Source: CAVROT01 sp963722905 (lineage in GTDB: Bacteria; Pseudomonadota; Alphaproteobacteria; Rhodobacterales; Rhodobacteraceae). From it: a DNA stretch of 64,000 nt. Of the stretch, positions 8,222-17,683 are shown piece after piece (position 1 is the stretch's first letter; each line of letters opens with the position of its first letter). Where the stretch lies: NCBI GenBank assembly GCA_963722905.1, contig CAVROT010000015.1:62001-126000 (forward strand), given 5' to 3'. Below the pieces are notes generated by a model that was not told the DNA's origin, searched no databases, and saw only the letters and a program-made list of their open reading frames with translations. A program made the position numbers and the translations under genes.

Positions 8222-9746
8222 TGTGGAAAAACACCCTTTCGCTCGCGCAGAATATCGGCGTCGGAACAGGTGGCGAGGGCCTTTCCTATCAGGCCGGGCG
8301 CGATTGCTGCGGTGCGGGAAAGATCTTCGCCAGTTTGCGGAGGTTCTGGGCGGTGGCGGCGAGGAGGAATTCGTCGTTCGCGCCGCATGGACCGCGTAGT
8401 CGGAGCCTGCCGAGGCCAAGAATTCGCTTGAGGTGGGCGAATAGCATCTCGACCTTCTTTCGGAGCTTGGACGAGACCGCGTATTGCTCTGTTGTTCGGA
8501 TGGCGCGGGCGGTGTCCCGGGCGTCTTCGTGCTCCTCGCGGGCAATCTTTCGAGCGTCGGCGTTCGGGCAGCATTTCGGCTTGGACGGGCAGGCTTGGCA
8601 GGTGTGTTTCAGGGCTTGGTATTTGGCGACACCTTCGCCGGTCGGGCCTCGCTTGGGATCAGAATAGTTCCGGCGGAACTGCTTCAGCGCTTCACCCTCC
8701 GGGCAGATATATTGGTTGTTCTCGGCGTCCCACTCGAAGTCTGAGCGGGACCAGGTGCCATCGGTGCGGCCGGCCTTGTCTATGACCGGAATGTGCGGGG
8801 CGATCTTCCGCTCCACCAGCCAGCCCAGCATCGGGCCCGAGCCATAAGCCGTATCCGCGATCAGGCGCTCGGGGTGGAGGTCGAACTTCTCTTTTACGCG
8901 CTTCAGCATCGTCTTGGTCGAGCCGACCTCAGCTTGCCGGATCGATCTTGTTGCCTCGACATCAACGATCACACCGTGGTCCGTATCGATCAGGTAGTTG
9001 TCGGAATAACTGAAGAACGCTGGTCCTTTTCGGGCCGCCGTCCACTGGCTGGCCGGGTCGGAATGCGAGGTGAACTTGGGCTGGACCTCGCTGGCCGCGC
9101 CGAACGCGGCCTCGTCCAGCGTGTCGAGATACTCGCGAACGGCCCGCGGTGCATCAGCGGGATCGACCTGCGCCGGGTCCCATTCTTCCTTCGGCGTCGA
9201 GTTCTGCTTGTTCGCATCCGCTTCGATCAGACTGGCGTCGATGGCCATGCGCTGGCCGCTGACCAGGCCCTCTTCGATACACCGCGCGACGGTCGTCTCG
9301 AAGAGGTGTCGCAGCAGCTTGCTCTCGCGAAAACGACCGTGCCGGTTCTTCGAAAAGGTCGAGTGATCCGGGACCCGGTCCGACAGATCGAGGCGACAGA
9401 ACCAGCGATATGCGAGGTTCAGATGGACCTCTTCGCACAGTCGCCGCTCTGACCGGATGCCGAAGCAATAGCCGACCAGCAGCATCCGGATCAGCATCTC
9501 GGGATCGACGGAAGGCCGGCCGGTATGGCTGTAGAAATCGGCGAGATAGCTGCGGATGCTGCTCAGATCCACGAAGCGGTCAATGGACCGCAGCAGGTGA
9601 TCCTGCGGAACGTGATCTTCGAGCGAGAACTCGTAGAACAGCCCCGGTTGCGCCTCCTGCCTTAGTCCCATCATCGCCGATCCTCCCACCCAGTGCAGGA
9701 ATTGAATCAGCCCGATGCCCCTCGATCAAGCACGAGTTTTTCAACA
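8222..9746 (-). mobile_element. IS1182-family element
   Basis: The ends are a near-match inverted repeat: TGTGGAAAAACAC at 8222 and, on the opposite strand from 9746, TGTTGAAAAACTC, like the TGTTGAAAAACTC ends known for IS1182 elements. They bracket a single intact transposase gene. No clear short target duplication was seen. The 180 bp between this element and the IS256 copy hold no recognisable gene. Confidence 0.65.
8289..9689 (-). CDS. IS1182-family transposase
   Basis: A 466-residue transposase. The N-terminal DUF772-type domain (DHLLRSIDRFVDLSSIRSYL, then GRPSVDPEMLIRMLLVGYCF, RSERRLCEEVHLNLAYRWFC and PDHSTFSKNR) is followed by the catalytic part with MAIDASLIEADANKQ (Asp), VEATRSIRQAEVGSTKTML, LIADTAYGSG (Asp), a four-Cys insert (HTCQACPSKPKCCP) and a C-terminal Glu in KVEMLFAHLKRILGLGRLRL. 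It appears full length and free of frameshifts. It is transcribed opposite to the IS256 gene. Confidence 0.92.
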   Translation of the reverse strand: MGGSAMMGLRQEAQPGLFYEFSLEDHVPQDHLLRSIDRFVDLSSIRSYLADFYSHTGRPSVDPEMLIRMLLVGYCFGIRSERRLCEEVHLNLAYRWFCRLDLSDRVPDHSTFSKNRHGRFRESKLLRHLFETTVARCIEEGLVSGQRMAIDASLIEADANKQNSTPKEEWDPAQVDPADAPRAVREYLDTLDEAAFGAASEVQPKFTSHSDPASQWTAARKGPAFFSYSDNYLIDTDHGVIVDVEATRSIRQAEVGSTKTMLKRVKEKFDLHPERLIADTAYGSGPMLGWLVERKIAPHIPVIDKAGRTDGTWSRSDFEWDAENNQYICPEGEALKQFRRNYSDPKRGPTGEGVAKYQALKHTCQACPSKPKCCPNADARKIAREEHEDARDTARAIRTTEQYAVSSKLRKKVEMLFAHLKRILGLGRLRLRGPCGANDEFLLAATAQNLRKLAKIFPAPQQSRPA

Positions 9747-9911
9747 AAATAAGCCCGTTTCGACCAATGCTGCGATCCGCATGAATGGCCGCTTCAGCTG
9801 TGTAATATGGCTCCGGGCCCGCTACCGGGTCCGTTCCGAAGCACGGAACCGATCCTGTCGGAACGGACAGTCTGTCCTACGAGACCGTGCTTCAGGGGCG
9901 CACTTGACGAA

Positions 9912-9938
9912 ACGGAGGTAGCCTTTGGCTGCCTCCGT
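9912..9938 (-). terminator. Hairpin after the RTX gene
   Basis: A 12-bp stem (acggaggtagcc / ggctgcctccgt, one G-T pair) with a TTT loop, eight bases beyond the stop of the RTX gene. No long T-run follows, but position and strength fit a terminator. A second inverted repeat, CCGTTCCG/CGGAACGG at 9831-9866, lies a little further on. Confidence 0.6.
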
Positions 9939-9945
9939 CGAGATA

Positions 9946-12900
9946 TCAGGCCCAGACGAGGATGTCGTCCTGAAGCAGCGTCAACTGGATGTTCTTCACT
10001 GTCAGAACATCGTCCTGACCAAAGTCGAACACCGCGTCTGCGCCGACCTGGCGTCCCTTCGTCATGACGTCTGCGGCCGTCGAGACGCCGAGGCTTCGGG
10101 CGATGAAGAGTTCATCCACGTCGTTGACGAAGTCGTGAACCGTGTCGCGGTCCCAGTCCCGGGCGAAGTGGAATTCGTCCGCCCCGTCGCCGCCCCAGAG
10201 GCTGTCATTGCCGCCGCGGCCTTGAAGGGCGTCGTTACCGCCGTGCCCGGTCAGGCGGTTCGCACCGACGTCGCCCCAGAGCCGGTCGCCATGCGCCGAA
10301 CCGAAGAGGTTTTCGATTGCCGTGAAGGTGTCGCCCGCCGCCTCGCCGGTGTTCGCCGAGGGGAGAGCGAGGTCGACCATGACGCCGGACGTCGCCTGCG
10401 AATACTCCGCACGGTCCACGCCATCGCCGCCGTGAAGCTTGTCCGCCCCGAGCCCGCCGATCAGGACATCATCGCCCGCCTCGCCCCAAAGAGCGTCGTC
10501 GCCCGAATGGCCCCAGATCGTGTCGTTGCCCTCGCCGCCAAGAAGGGAGTCGTTGCCCGCCTCGCCGGTAAGGAGGTCAGCTCCCGCCATCCCCCAGAGC
10601 GTGTTCGTGCCGGTGTCGCCCGAAAGGCGGTCATCGAAGCCGGTGCCCATGAGGTTCTCGATGCCGAGATACACGTCGCCCGCCGCCTCGCCCGTGTTTT
10701 CGGAGGGGCGGAGCAGCTTGGCAGTCAACCCTGCGTTTGCTTGCGAGTACTCCGCCCGGTCGATGCCCGCGCCGCCGTCGAGGCGGTCGGCCCCAGCGCC
10801 GCCCAGAAGCCAGTCGTCGCCGTCGCCGCCGTAGAGGCTGTCGTTGCCCACCCCGCCGTGCATCACGTCGTTGCCCGCTTGTCCGGACAGGAGGTCGTTA
10901 CCGTCCTGCCCCGCGATGGTGTCGTTGCCGCCGTGGCCCCACAGGCTGTTGGCGTTCCCGTCGCCGTGGAGCGTGTCGGCGTGGTTGGACCCGAAGAGGT
11001 CTTCGATCCCCTGATACCAGTCGCCCGCCGCCTCGCCGGTATTGCGGGACCATCCCGTCAGATACGCCGATACCCCCGACGCCGCACCGGAGTACTCGGC
11101 CCGATCCTTGCCAGCGCCGCCCATGATGCCGTCCGCGCCGACCCCGCCGAGCAGCGTGTCGTCGCCGTCCCCACCGTGCAGGACGTCGTCACCGTCCCGT
11201 CCGAACATGACGTCGTTGCCCGCCATGCCGAACAGGTCGTTGGCCGTCGCGTCGCCGAACATGCGGTCCGCGTGGTTCGACCCGAACACGTTCTCGATGC
11301 TGATCAACACGTCGCCCGCCGCCTCGCCGGTGTTGAGCGAGGGTGTCGCAAGGTCGATTGTCAGGCCGGCGCTCGCGTCGGTGTAGGATGCGCCGTCGGT
11401 TCCCGCGCCGCCATCCAGCCGGTCGCGGCCAGAGCCTCCGAAGAGGTGGTCATCGCCGTCGCCCCCCTCCAATGTGTCGTCCCCGTTCTGGCCATAGAGG
11501 CTGTCATTGCCACCCCGTCCCGCAACGAGGTCGTTTCCGTCCCAGCCGTAGAAGAGGTTCGCCGCCGCATCGCCGAACAGGCGGTCGCCGAAGCGGGTGC
11601 CGTAATACGCGTCCACGCTAACGAACGTGTCGCCGGTCGCCTCGCCAGTGCTTGCCGAGGGCGACGCGAGGTCGAGCGTCACGGCTGCGGCCGCGAACGA
11701 GTAATCTACACGGTCCGACCCCGCCCCGCCTTCGAACCGGTCGGCCCCAGCACCGCCAATCATCAGATCGTCGCCGTCGCCACCCTGAAGGGTGTCGTTG
11801 CCGTCATTGCCGTAGAGCGTGTCGTTGCCGACGCGCCCCGTGATGACGTCGTTGCCTGCGTAGCCGCGGATGTCGTTTGCGCCGTCGGTGCCCGACAACC
11901 GGTCGGCGTGGTTCGATCCATAGAGGTTCTCGATGCTCACGTAGGTATCGCCCGCAGCAATGCCCGTGTTCGCCGACGGGGTTGCCAGGTCGACCGTCAT
12001 GCCGGCACTGGCGCCCGTATAATCGGCACGATCAGTCCCGCCGCCGCCGTCGAGGCGATCCGCCCCGCCGAACCCGACCAAGACGTCGTCCCCGTCGCCG
12101 CCATAGAGACTGTCGTTGCCATCGCCGCCGTCGAGCGTGTCGTTGCCACCCCGCCCCCAAAGCTGATCGTTGCCGCCGGAACCCGACAGCTTGTTCGCTG
12201 CCGCGTCGCCGTAGACCCGGTCCGAATGGGGCGATGCCAAGACGTTCTCGATGCTGACATAGACGTCGCCCTTCGCCTCGCCCGTGTTCGAGGAAGGCGT
12301 CGCGAGGTCGATTGTCAGCGCGGTGGCGGCCTTGGTATAATCCGCGCGGTCGGTCCCTGCGCCGCCGTCCAAGCGGTCCGCGCCCGCGCCGCCGTTAAGA
12401 TAATCGTTCCCTTCGCCCCCATCGAGGACGTCGTCGCCCTCATGACCAAATAGGTCGTCCGTGCCTGCGCCGCCGAACAAGGCGTCGTCGCCCGCAAGCC
12501 CGTAAACCCAGTCGTCGCCGCCGCGTCCGAGGAGGATATCGCCCTTGGTCGATCCATAAAGCTTGTCGAAATGCTCCGTTCCCTCGTAGGCCTCCACGTC
12601 GCCGATCCGGTCGTTGGCGACCTCGGGGGAGCTGTTCGCCCAGTCGCCCACGCGCAGCGTGACGCCCGAAGACAGCGTGCGGTAGGACACGACGTCGAAG
12701 CCGAAGCCGCCGAGAGCCTCGTCGCGGCCTGTGCCCAGGATCAGGACGTCGTCGCCGGCCTCACCCCAAAGATGGTCGTCGCCCGCCCCACCGATCAACG
12801 TGTCGTCGAGCGTCGATCCACGCAGACCTTCGATGCGCAGGTAGACGTCGCCGCGCGCGTCTCCGGTGTTGTCCGAGGGCCGCGCGAGCGAGGCGGTCAC

Positions 12901-15900
12901 CCCCGCGGTGGCGCGAATGTAGGATGCAACGTCGTCGCCCGCGCCGCCGTCGAGCGTGTCTGCGCCCGGGCCACCCTCAAGGATGTTGAAGTTCGCGTTG
13001 CCCACGAGACGGTCGTTGAACCGCGATCCCACGAGGTGATCGATCTCCACGAGCCGGTCGCCCGCCGCGTCGCCGCCCGCCGCGGTGCCCGCGCCAAGGT
13101 CGATCTGCACGGCCGCGCCCGAGCGCGTGTATCCAGCGGCCTGGAAGTCGCCGCCCGCGATCAGGTCGGCGCCCGCACCGCCTTCGAGGTAGTCCTGCCC
13201 CAGCTCGCCGTAGAGCTCGTCGTTGCCGGCGCCGCCGAAGATCGTGTCATGACCCTGCCCGCCACGGAGCGTGTCGTTGCCCGCGCCGCCCTCGATCCAG
13301 TCCCAGCCCGTGCCGCCGCGCACGACGTCGTTGCCGCCGCGCATGATGACGATGTCGTCGCTGGCCTCGATTTCGGCCTGGCCCACCTTGATGCGGCCAG
13401 TGCCCACGTCCTCGAACGTGTAGGACGCGTCGTCGGGTGCGATGAAAAGATCACGACCCGCCGTCTCCCCGTTCACGGCATACTTGTTCGTGCCTGCCGA
13501 TGTCCGGCCCGTCACGTCCGTGAACCCAACCGAGCTCATGTTGCCGTCGTAGAGGAGGCGCAGCGTCGCGCCGCCTCCCGCCGTCTCGATCACCTCGACG
13601 CGGTTGGCGAGGATGCGGACGAGTTCGGGAACCGCCTCCCGATCGGCGACGCGCAGCTCGATCTGCGTCCGCCCCCCGGACACCTTGGAGACGGTGACGT
13701 CGCCCGGCGACACGCTGAGACCTGCCAGGGTCAGCGACTGCAGGAAGCCCGCAAGCCCGCCGTTGAAATCGTTCTGGTTGAGCTTCGCCAGGCGCAGGGC
13801 TTCGGCCTGCGTGAGGTTGATGGCCCATGCCGCGGCGAAGACGCTGTCGGGCTCGGCGGCGATCAGCGCGTTGATCGACGCGTTGTCCTCCAGGTAGCGG
13901 CCGTACTCCTCGGCCGCCGCCATGTGCGCCGAGAGCGTGAAGCTGTCGGTCGCGTCCGAGTTCGCCACTGCGCGCTTGAGCAGGATGTCTCCGCCGATGG
14001 GCTGCGCGTCCTTGAGAAAGGCGAGCACGGCGCCGTCGACCATCTTCTCGGCAGACGCCACCCGCGCGCCGTTGACGAAGAACTCGAGCTTGCCCTTCGA
14101 GTCGACCTCGATCTGCATCTTCTGGAGGATGCGGACGAGCGGGTACTCGGGCAGGCCCGTGGCCGCGCGATGATCCGACCCCAGCCGGTAGTCGTCAATA
14201 TGGGCGTTCGCCAGCTCCAGGGCTTCGAGGTTCTTGAGGTAGCCCTGTGCCAGGTCGCGCACCGCGAGTCCGAAGTCACGCGTGGTCTCCTTGGGGAAAT
14301 CGTCGAGCGACTTCCAAATTGTCCAGAACGTGTAGTCGCCTGTGGTAATCGACTGATCGAACTCATTGGCGAAAATGTGGATCCACGCCCGCGGATCGGG
14401 GTCATCGCCAAAAAGGTTGCCGAAGAACGTCCCCAGCAGCGAGCCGAAGAACGCGCCCACGCCTGGCAGCAGCAGGTTGCCGACGAGGCCGCCAATAGCC
14501 TTGCCCGCCGACAGGCCAAGCGAGGTGCCTACAATTGAGCCCAGCGAACCGCCGATCGAGCCTTCCAGGTTTTCGGCCGGCAGAACCTTGCGCGCGAGCG
14601 ACGAGCCAAAGAACGCGCCGATCGAGCCGCCCACGGCCCCCCAGGGCGACGTCCAGTCGACGCCCGACAACGCGGCCTTGTTCCCGGCGAGGTTCGCGGC
14701 AACCTGTTCCACGACCGACCCGGCGTAGGTCGAGGCGGTGAAATTGAAGAGGTCCGCGCCGAAGCCCTCCAGCCCCAGCTCCTCGCCGAGCTCGGCCACC
14801 ATCAGCGACACCGCGCCGGTGGAAAGAGCCGCCGTGAACTCGGGGCGGATGTTCCCCAACTGGCGTGCCGACGTGGCCAGCGACGCGCCGAAATTCACCT
14901 GCGTGCCATTAAAGAGATGGTAGCCCGTGTCCGCGATCACTTCGGCGAGGTTCTCGGCCACCAGCCCAAGCGCCGTGCCCGCGAGCAGCTTCTCGAACTG
15001 GCTGCCGTCCGCCACCAGCGCCTGGCCCAGCTGCGTGCCGAAGGTGCGCCCCAGGCTGCCTGCAAGGTCGACCGTCGCCTGGCTGTCGTTGTGCACCCGA
15101 ACGCCGCCCGCGACGTAGGTATGCAGCCGCTCGACCTCGAAATTGTGGGACCGCCAGGCGCGCGGCGCGGCCCCGTGCGTGAGCCCGTCGCCCACCGCGC
15201 GTGCCATCGGCAGCGCGGCCTCATAGGCGTCTGCAGTCGCGTCCGACCACGTGATACGCTCAGCCGACACCTCCGCCACCGCGCCGTCCAACAGCACGAT
15301 GCGTGGCGTCGCGTCCTCCAGGATCGCATCGATGCGCTGGAACGCGCCATCGGCATCGAGGAAGCGATGGCCGGGCGTGACGGTCAACTCGCGAACCGCA
15401 CCGCCCTCCATCCACGACAGGCGCAGCCACTCCGTCGTCTCGTTCGAGAACAGCCGTACCACGCGGGCGGGCACCAGCGCGCCGCGACCGGCATCGGCCG
15501 TGGCGTCGAACGACAGGACCTTGTCGCCCGGGCGGATCGCCTCGATGGCGACGGGGCCGGCGGGCGTGTTGATCAAGGTGCAGGCGGGGAAGCAGTAGGT
15601 CGCGGCTTCTCCCACGAGATCGAATCCGATCAAGCGACCGCTTGCATCCAGTTGAGCACTGAGATGGGAGGGGAGGTTGCTTTTTGAGAAACCAAGGCCT
15701 TCTAGGTAACCCGGCGGATAGTTGGAACCGAGCGAGAGGGTAACGAAGGAATCCCCAGCGACACTCACGTCGAAGCGATGGGTTCCGTTTACGCCATCGA
15801 CGGCCTGGTTAACGATGCCGTACCGCTTTAGGACCTCGCCGATGGTGCCGAACGCCCGCGCGCCCGGGGTCAATCCAAGAACCGCATCGGTCCCAAGCAC

Positions 15901-16197
15901 GACAATCTCGACCTGTCCCATGGTCGGCCCCGGATAGGTTGAGCCTGTGGTGATCGTCACATTCGACGGTGCGAACTGGCCGCCGATAAGGCGTGTCTCA
16001 GTCACCGACTGCCCCGTGAAGGGATCCTGATAGCCGATCAGGGCTAGGGTGTGCGGATTGTAGTTCGCCAATCCGCTAGCGGAATTAATTGTGAAGGTCG
16101 TCGTCGCCAGGCCCGGAATGGACCCACCGGTAACGTAGTGGACGCTATTGCCGACTGCGCTGGTGCCGATGCCGTTGCGCCCAAACGTATCTGACAT
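9946..16197 (-). CDS. Giant RTX repeat protein with Hint domain
   Basis: A 2083-residue predicted secreted protein. Residues 1-200 have no recognised domain. A Hint (hedgehog/intein-type) domain spans about 202-371, from CFPACTLINTPAGP and IEAIRPGDKVLSFD through the TPGH block to a VHND end, so self-cleavage is possible. Residues 380-600 contain Gly/Ala-rich stretches (GSIGGSLGSIVGTSLGLSAG) that might touch membranes. From about 930 onward are Ca2+-binding RTX nonapeptides (GGxGxDxLxG) arranged in long units of about 100-115 residues, each with a PSxNTGEAxGDxY segment. The acidic, hydrophobic C-terminus (VHDFVNDVDELFIA ... LLQDDILVWA) fits a type I secretion signal. No T1SS genes adjoin it. 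The ATG is 3 bp from the preceding remnant ORF. Confidence 0.85.
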   Translation of the reverse strand: MSDTFGRNGIGTSAVGNSVHYVTGGSIPGLATTTFTINSASGLANYNPHTLALIGYQDPFTGQSVTETRLIGGQFAPSNVTITTGSTYPGPTMGQVEIVVLGTDAVLGLTPGARAFGTIGEVLKRYGIVNQAVDGVNGTHRFDVSVAGDSFVTLSLGSNYPPGYLEGLGFSKSNLPSHLSAQLDASGRLIGFDLVGEAATYCFPACTLINTPAGPVAIEAIRPGDKVLSFDATADAGRGALVPARVVRLFSNETTEWLRLSWMEGGAVRELTVTPGHRFLDADGAFQRIDAILEDATPRIVLLDGAVAEVSAERITWSDATADAYEAALPMARAVGDGLTHGAAPRAWRSHNFEVERLHTYVAGGVRVHNDSQATVDLAGSLGRTFGTQLGQALVADGSQFEKLLAGTALGLVAENLAEVIADTGYHLFNGTQVNFGASLATSARQLGNIRPEFTAALSTGAVSLMVAELGEELGLEGFGADLFNFTASTYAGSVVEQVAANLAGNKAALSGVDWTSPWGAVGGSIGAFFGSSLARKVLPAENLEGSIGGSLGSIVGTSLGLSAGKAIGGLVGNLLLPGVGAFFGSLLGTFFGNLFGDDPDPRAWIHIFANEFDQSITTGDYTFWTIWKSLDDFPKETTRDFGLAVRDLAQGYLKNLEALELANAHIDDYRLGSDHRAATGLPEYPLVRILQKMQIEVDSKGKLEFFVNGARVASAEKMVDGAVLAFLKDAQPIGGDILLKRAVANSDATDSFTLSAHMAAAEEYGRYLEDNASINALIAAEPDSVFAAAWAINLTQAEALRLAKLNQNDFNGGLAGFLQSLTLAGLSVSPGDVTVSKVSGGRTQIELRVADREAVPELVRILANRVEVIETAGGGATLRLLYDGNMSSVGFTDVTGRTSAGTNKYAVNGETAGRDLFIAPDDASYTFEDVGTGRIKVGQAEIEASDDIVIMRGGNDVVRGGTGWDWIEGGAGNDTLRGGQGHDTIFGGAGNDELYGELGQDYLEGGAGADLIAGGDFQAAGYTRSGAAVQIDLGAGTAAGGDAAGDRLVEIDHLVGSRFNDRLVGNANFNILEGGPGADTLDGGAGDDVASYIRATAGVTASLARPSDNTGDARGDVYLRIEGLRGSTLDDTLIGGAGDDHLWGEAGDDVLILGTGRDEALGGFGFDVVSYRTLSSGVTLRVGDWANSSPEVANDRIGDVEAYEGTEHFDKLYGSTKGDILLGRGGDDWVYGLAGDDALFGGAGTDDLFGHEGDDVLDGGEGNDYLNGGAGADRLDGGAGTDRADYTKAATALTIDLATPSSNTGEAKGDVYVSIENVLASPHSDRVYGDAAANKLSGSGGNDQLWGRGGNDTLDGGDGNDSLYGGDGDDVLVGFGGADRLDGGGGTDRADYTGASAGMTVDLATPSANTGIAAGDTYVSIENLYGSNHADRLSGTDGANDIRGYAGNDVITGRVGNDTLYGNDGNDTLQGGDGDDLMIGGAGADRFEGGAGSDRVDYSFAAAAVTLDLASPSASTGEATGDTFVSVDAYYGTRFGDRLFGDAAANLFYGWDGNDLVAGRGGNDSLYGQNGDDTLEGGDGDDHLFGGSGRDRLDGGAGTDGASYTDASAGLTIDLATPSLNTGEAAGDVLISIENVFGSNHADRMFGDATANDLFGMAGNDVMFGRDGDDVLHGGDGDDTLLGGVGADGIMGGAGKDRAEYSGAASGVSAYLTGWSRNTGEAAGDWYQGIEDLFGSNHADTLHGDGNANSLWGHGGNDTIAGQDGNDLLSGQAGNDVMHGGVGNDSLYGGDGDDWLLGGAGADRLDGGAGIDRAEYSQANAGLTAKLLRPSENTGEAAGDVYLGIENLMGTGFDDRLSGDTGTNTLWGMAGADLLTGEAGNDSLLGGEGNDTIWGHSGDDALWGEAGDDVLIGGLGADKLHGGDGVDRAEYSQATSGVMVDLALPSANTGEAAGDTFTAIENLFGSAHGDRLWGDVGANRLTGHGGNDALQGRGGNDSLWGGDGADEFHFARDWDRDTVHDFVNDVDELFIARSLGVSTAADVMTKGRQVGADAVFDFGQDDVLTVKNIQLTLLQDDILVWA
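10090..13330 (-). repeat. Tandem long RTX units
   Basis: About nine coding repeats of roughly 290-350 bp, recognised by the NTGEAxGD-encoding block seen on the plus strand near 10340, 10690, 11030, 11330, 11650, 11960, 12280 and 12860, with one degenerate unit near 12620. They vary in sequence and are protein repeats, not a DNA array. Confidence 0.7.
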
Positions 16198-16303
16198 CTA
16201 GAGAGTGCCCTTGCTTGAGAGTTCGGCCGCAATCAGCGCGATCGAGAGGACAAGAACGATCGCGACAAGCGAGATCTTGAGGATCGGACGGGAGCGGAAG
16301 GTG
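16198..16303 (-). pseudogene. 5'-truncated small membrane-protein ORF
   Basis: The frame ending three bases before the RTX start encodes RPILKISLVAIVLVLSIALI then AAELSSKGTL and a stop: one strongly hydrophobic segment. There is no start codon in the native part; the frame runs upstream into the IS3-type remnant, whose likely end (tgttgccccc...) lies near 16303. A small membrane protein coupled to the RTX gene was probably cut by that insertion. Confidence 0.45.
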
Positions 16304-16346
16304 TTGTTGCCCCCGAATGACCGGACAGGATCAGGGTGGGATTTGA

Positions 16347-16560
16347 TCGGCGATGACCTCGCATGGTGATCTGAACCCGGGCGAACGATGTGGGTGAACA
16401 CTGTTGTAGTGGCCGAACCAGCCGGGAAACTGATCGATGACGGTTCAGGCGTCTGGCAGGGCGGAGACACGGACGTTTCCGCGTTTCATGGTCTTCACCA
16501 GGGCTTCTGCCATACCGTTGGAGTACCGACTGCTGACGGGCGTGGTCTGATCTCACCCCC
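16347..16560 (-). pseudogene. IS3-family transposase C-terminal remnant
   Basis: The minus-strand frame reads VSSRYSNGMAEALVKTMKRG, then PDA, a TGA, then TVIDQFPGWFGHYNSVHPHR and SPGFRSPCEVIA. This is the C-terminus of an IS3-type orfB: SNGMAEA carries the catalytic Glu, and WFxHYNxxHPHxxLGYRSP is the usual ending. The internal stop replaces a family Glu. Only the last 70 or so codons survive. The stop is close to the probable IS end near 16303. Confidence 0.7.
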
Positions 16561-16730
16561 CCGTCTGGTGAACTGGGTCATGCCGCCATCTGCTCCCAGT
16601 CGGCTGGTGATCTGTGGCCGGGGGCCGGATTCAGGCGCCTCGGGTCGTGGGAATTCTCGGTGGATCCGGACAGGTCCCGTGTGCCGCGTCGCGGGTGGCG
16701 TGGGTACGGTGGGGGACGCGCGCGACCTCG

Positions 16731-16800
16731 ATGGGCGAGAGGCGGGGAGCGAGGGGTTAGGGGCGAGGTGTGAGGGGTGAGGGGGTGAGGGGCGGCCCGC
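16731..16800 (+). other. G-run-rich tract
   Basis: The plus strand has repeated runs of three to five G (gaggcgggg, gagggg, taggggcgagg, gaggggtgagggggtgagggg). Such spacing could form a quadruplex in single-stranded DNA. It lies in the graveyard and has no coding explanation. Confidence 0.4.
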
Positions 16801-16841
16801 CGTCGGTCCGAGGGCGGCCCCGGACAGGACGCCTTCCATCC

Positions 16842-16884
16842 ACCGCCCGGCAGGCGCGTGCGACGCATGCCGCCCCGAGGGGGC
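16842..16884 (-). repeat. Triple-hairpin element, diverged copy E
   Basis: Read on the minus strand it begins cgcccCCTCGGGG, has a centre GCATGC-gtc-GCACGC and ends CCTGCCGGGCGG. It matches the 40-nt element in layout and right arm but is diverged. One frame encodes PLGAACVARACRAVDG, comparable to PLSGRRVAMPCRAVDG of copy C. Same orientation as the decayed orfB. Confidence 0.5.
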
Positions 16885-17211
16885 GCGTCGTCGGGGCGGT
16901 TGCCGCGCCGGCCCGTCGAGGGCGTGATGCCAGCGGCCGCAGGGACCCGGGCGATACCTATCGGCCGCGTATCGGACGCCGCGGCCGGATGCCCCGGGAG
17001 GCCCCGGCCGGGAGCGCGCCCGCGTGGGAGCGGGGTGATCCATGGACGCCGCCGCTCTCGGCGGGGACGTCCCGGATCCCGGTCGGGAGGATGCGGTCCG
17101 CGCGGGACCGACGGCTCTGCGGACGGGATCGCCGGGCGTGGCGGCCGCTCGCGGACACTTCCGTCACGCGGCACGCCGTCCTGACCGGCCGGGTGCGACG
17201 ATGCCCATCCA

Positions 17212-17251
17212 CTGCCCGGCAGGGCATCGCGACGCGACGTCCCGAGAGGGG
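17212..17251 (-). repeat. 40-nt triple-hairpin element, copy C
   Basis: On the minus strand: CCCCTCTCGGGA, centre CGTCGC-gtc-GCGATG, then CCCTGCCGGGCAG. Both arms are identical to copies A and B. It lies at the start of the decayed orfB and reads in the same frame (PLSGRRVAMPCRAVDG then HRRTRPVRT). Co-oriented with the transposase. Confidence 0.75.
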
Positions 17252-17683
17252 ACGAACCGGAAGATCGCCGGCCGGCCCCGCCGAAGAGCGGGCCATGTGC
17301 GCCATCGGTCCAGGCCGAATGGCGGCCGCGGCCCTTTTCCCGGGATGCCCCGCTCCGTCCCGGCGCGGTGCGACCCGCGCTCGCGCCGGGCACGATCAGC
17401 CGCCGGATCGGCCGGGGACGGCGTCGCCGAGACGGATGGCGGCCGTCGGGACGGCGCCGGTGCGGCCCCGCCGGCGAACCGCGCGGGTCCACCGCCGCAG
17501 GACCGTCCCGTGCGGCCCCGGCTCGCCGGCCACCGCGGCGATCGCCATCCCACCCGGTCGAGCACGACCCACCGCTCCAGTCGTCAACCCATCCGCAAAC
17601 CCGCGCCGCTTCCGTTCCGCCATCGAACACCCCTGTCCGGCGCGCCCCGACCCTGCCAGCAAGTCCAACAGACCGGGGGAAGA

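Larger units (their letters stand above)
16578..17623 (-). pseudogene. Heavily decayed second IS3-type element
   Basis: OrfA is recognisable from 17623 (MAERKRRGFADGLTTGAV, then AIAAVAGEPGPHGTVLRRW, cf. family KRKRRxFxDExKxxAV and VARELGLxETxLRRW). OrfB follows from about 17215 (HRRTRPVRTACRVTEVSASG, SRPQSRRSRADRILPTGIRD, HAESRG-like VPAESGGVHGSPR). The last part reads DPRRLNPAPGHRSPADWE, the usual YNPRRxHSALGYxSPADxE ending. The catalytic core between is largely missing. Many substitutions appear to replace Trp, Tyr and Lys codons with GC-rich ones. Two 40-nt-type elements sit inside it. Confidence 0.6.

Noticed and set aside
9925..12453. 842-codon plus-strand ORF opposite the RTX gene
   Set aside because: It is the antisense of the RTX repeats; its Val/Ala/Arg pattern mirrors Gly-Asp codons and it has no domain.
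10090..13330. Regular repeats that might be a CRISPR array
   Set aside because: Units are about 300 bp, diverged and in frame; they encode RTX protein repeats.
12571..14538. 655-codon plus-strand ORF
   Set aside because: Antisense shadow of the same RTX gene, no recognisable motif and no ribosome site.
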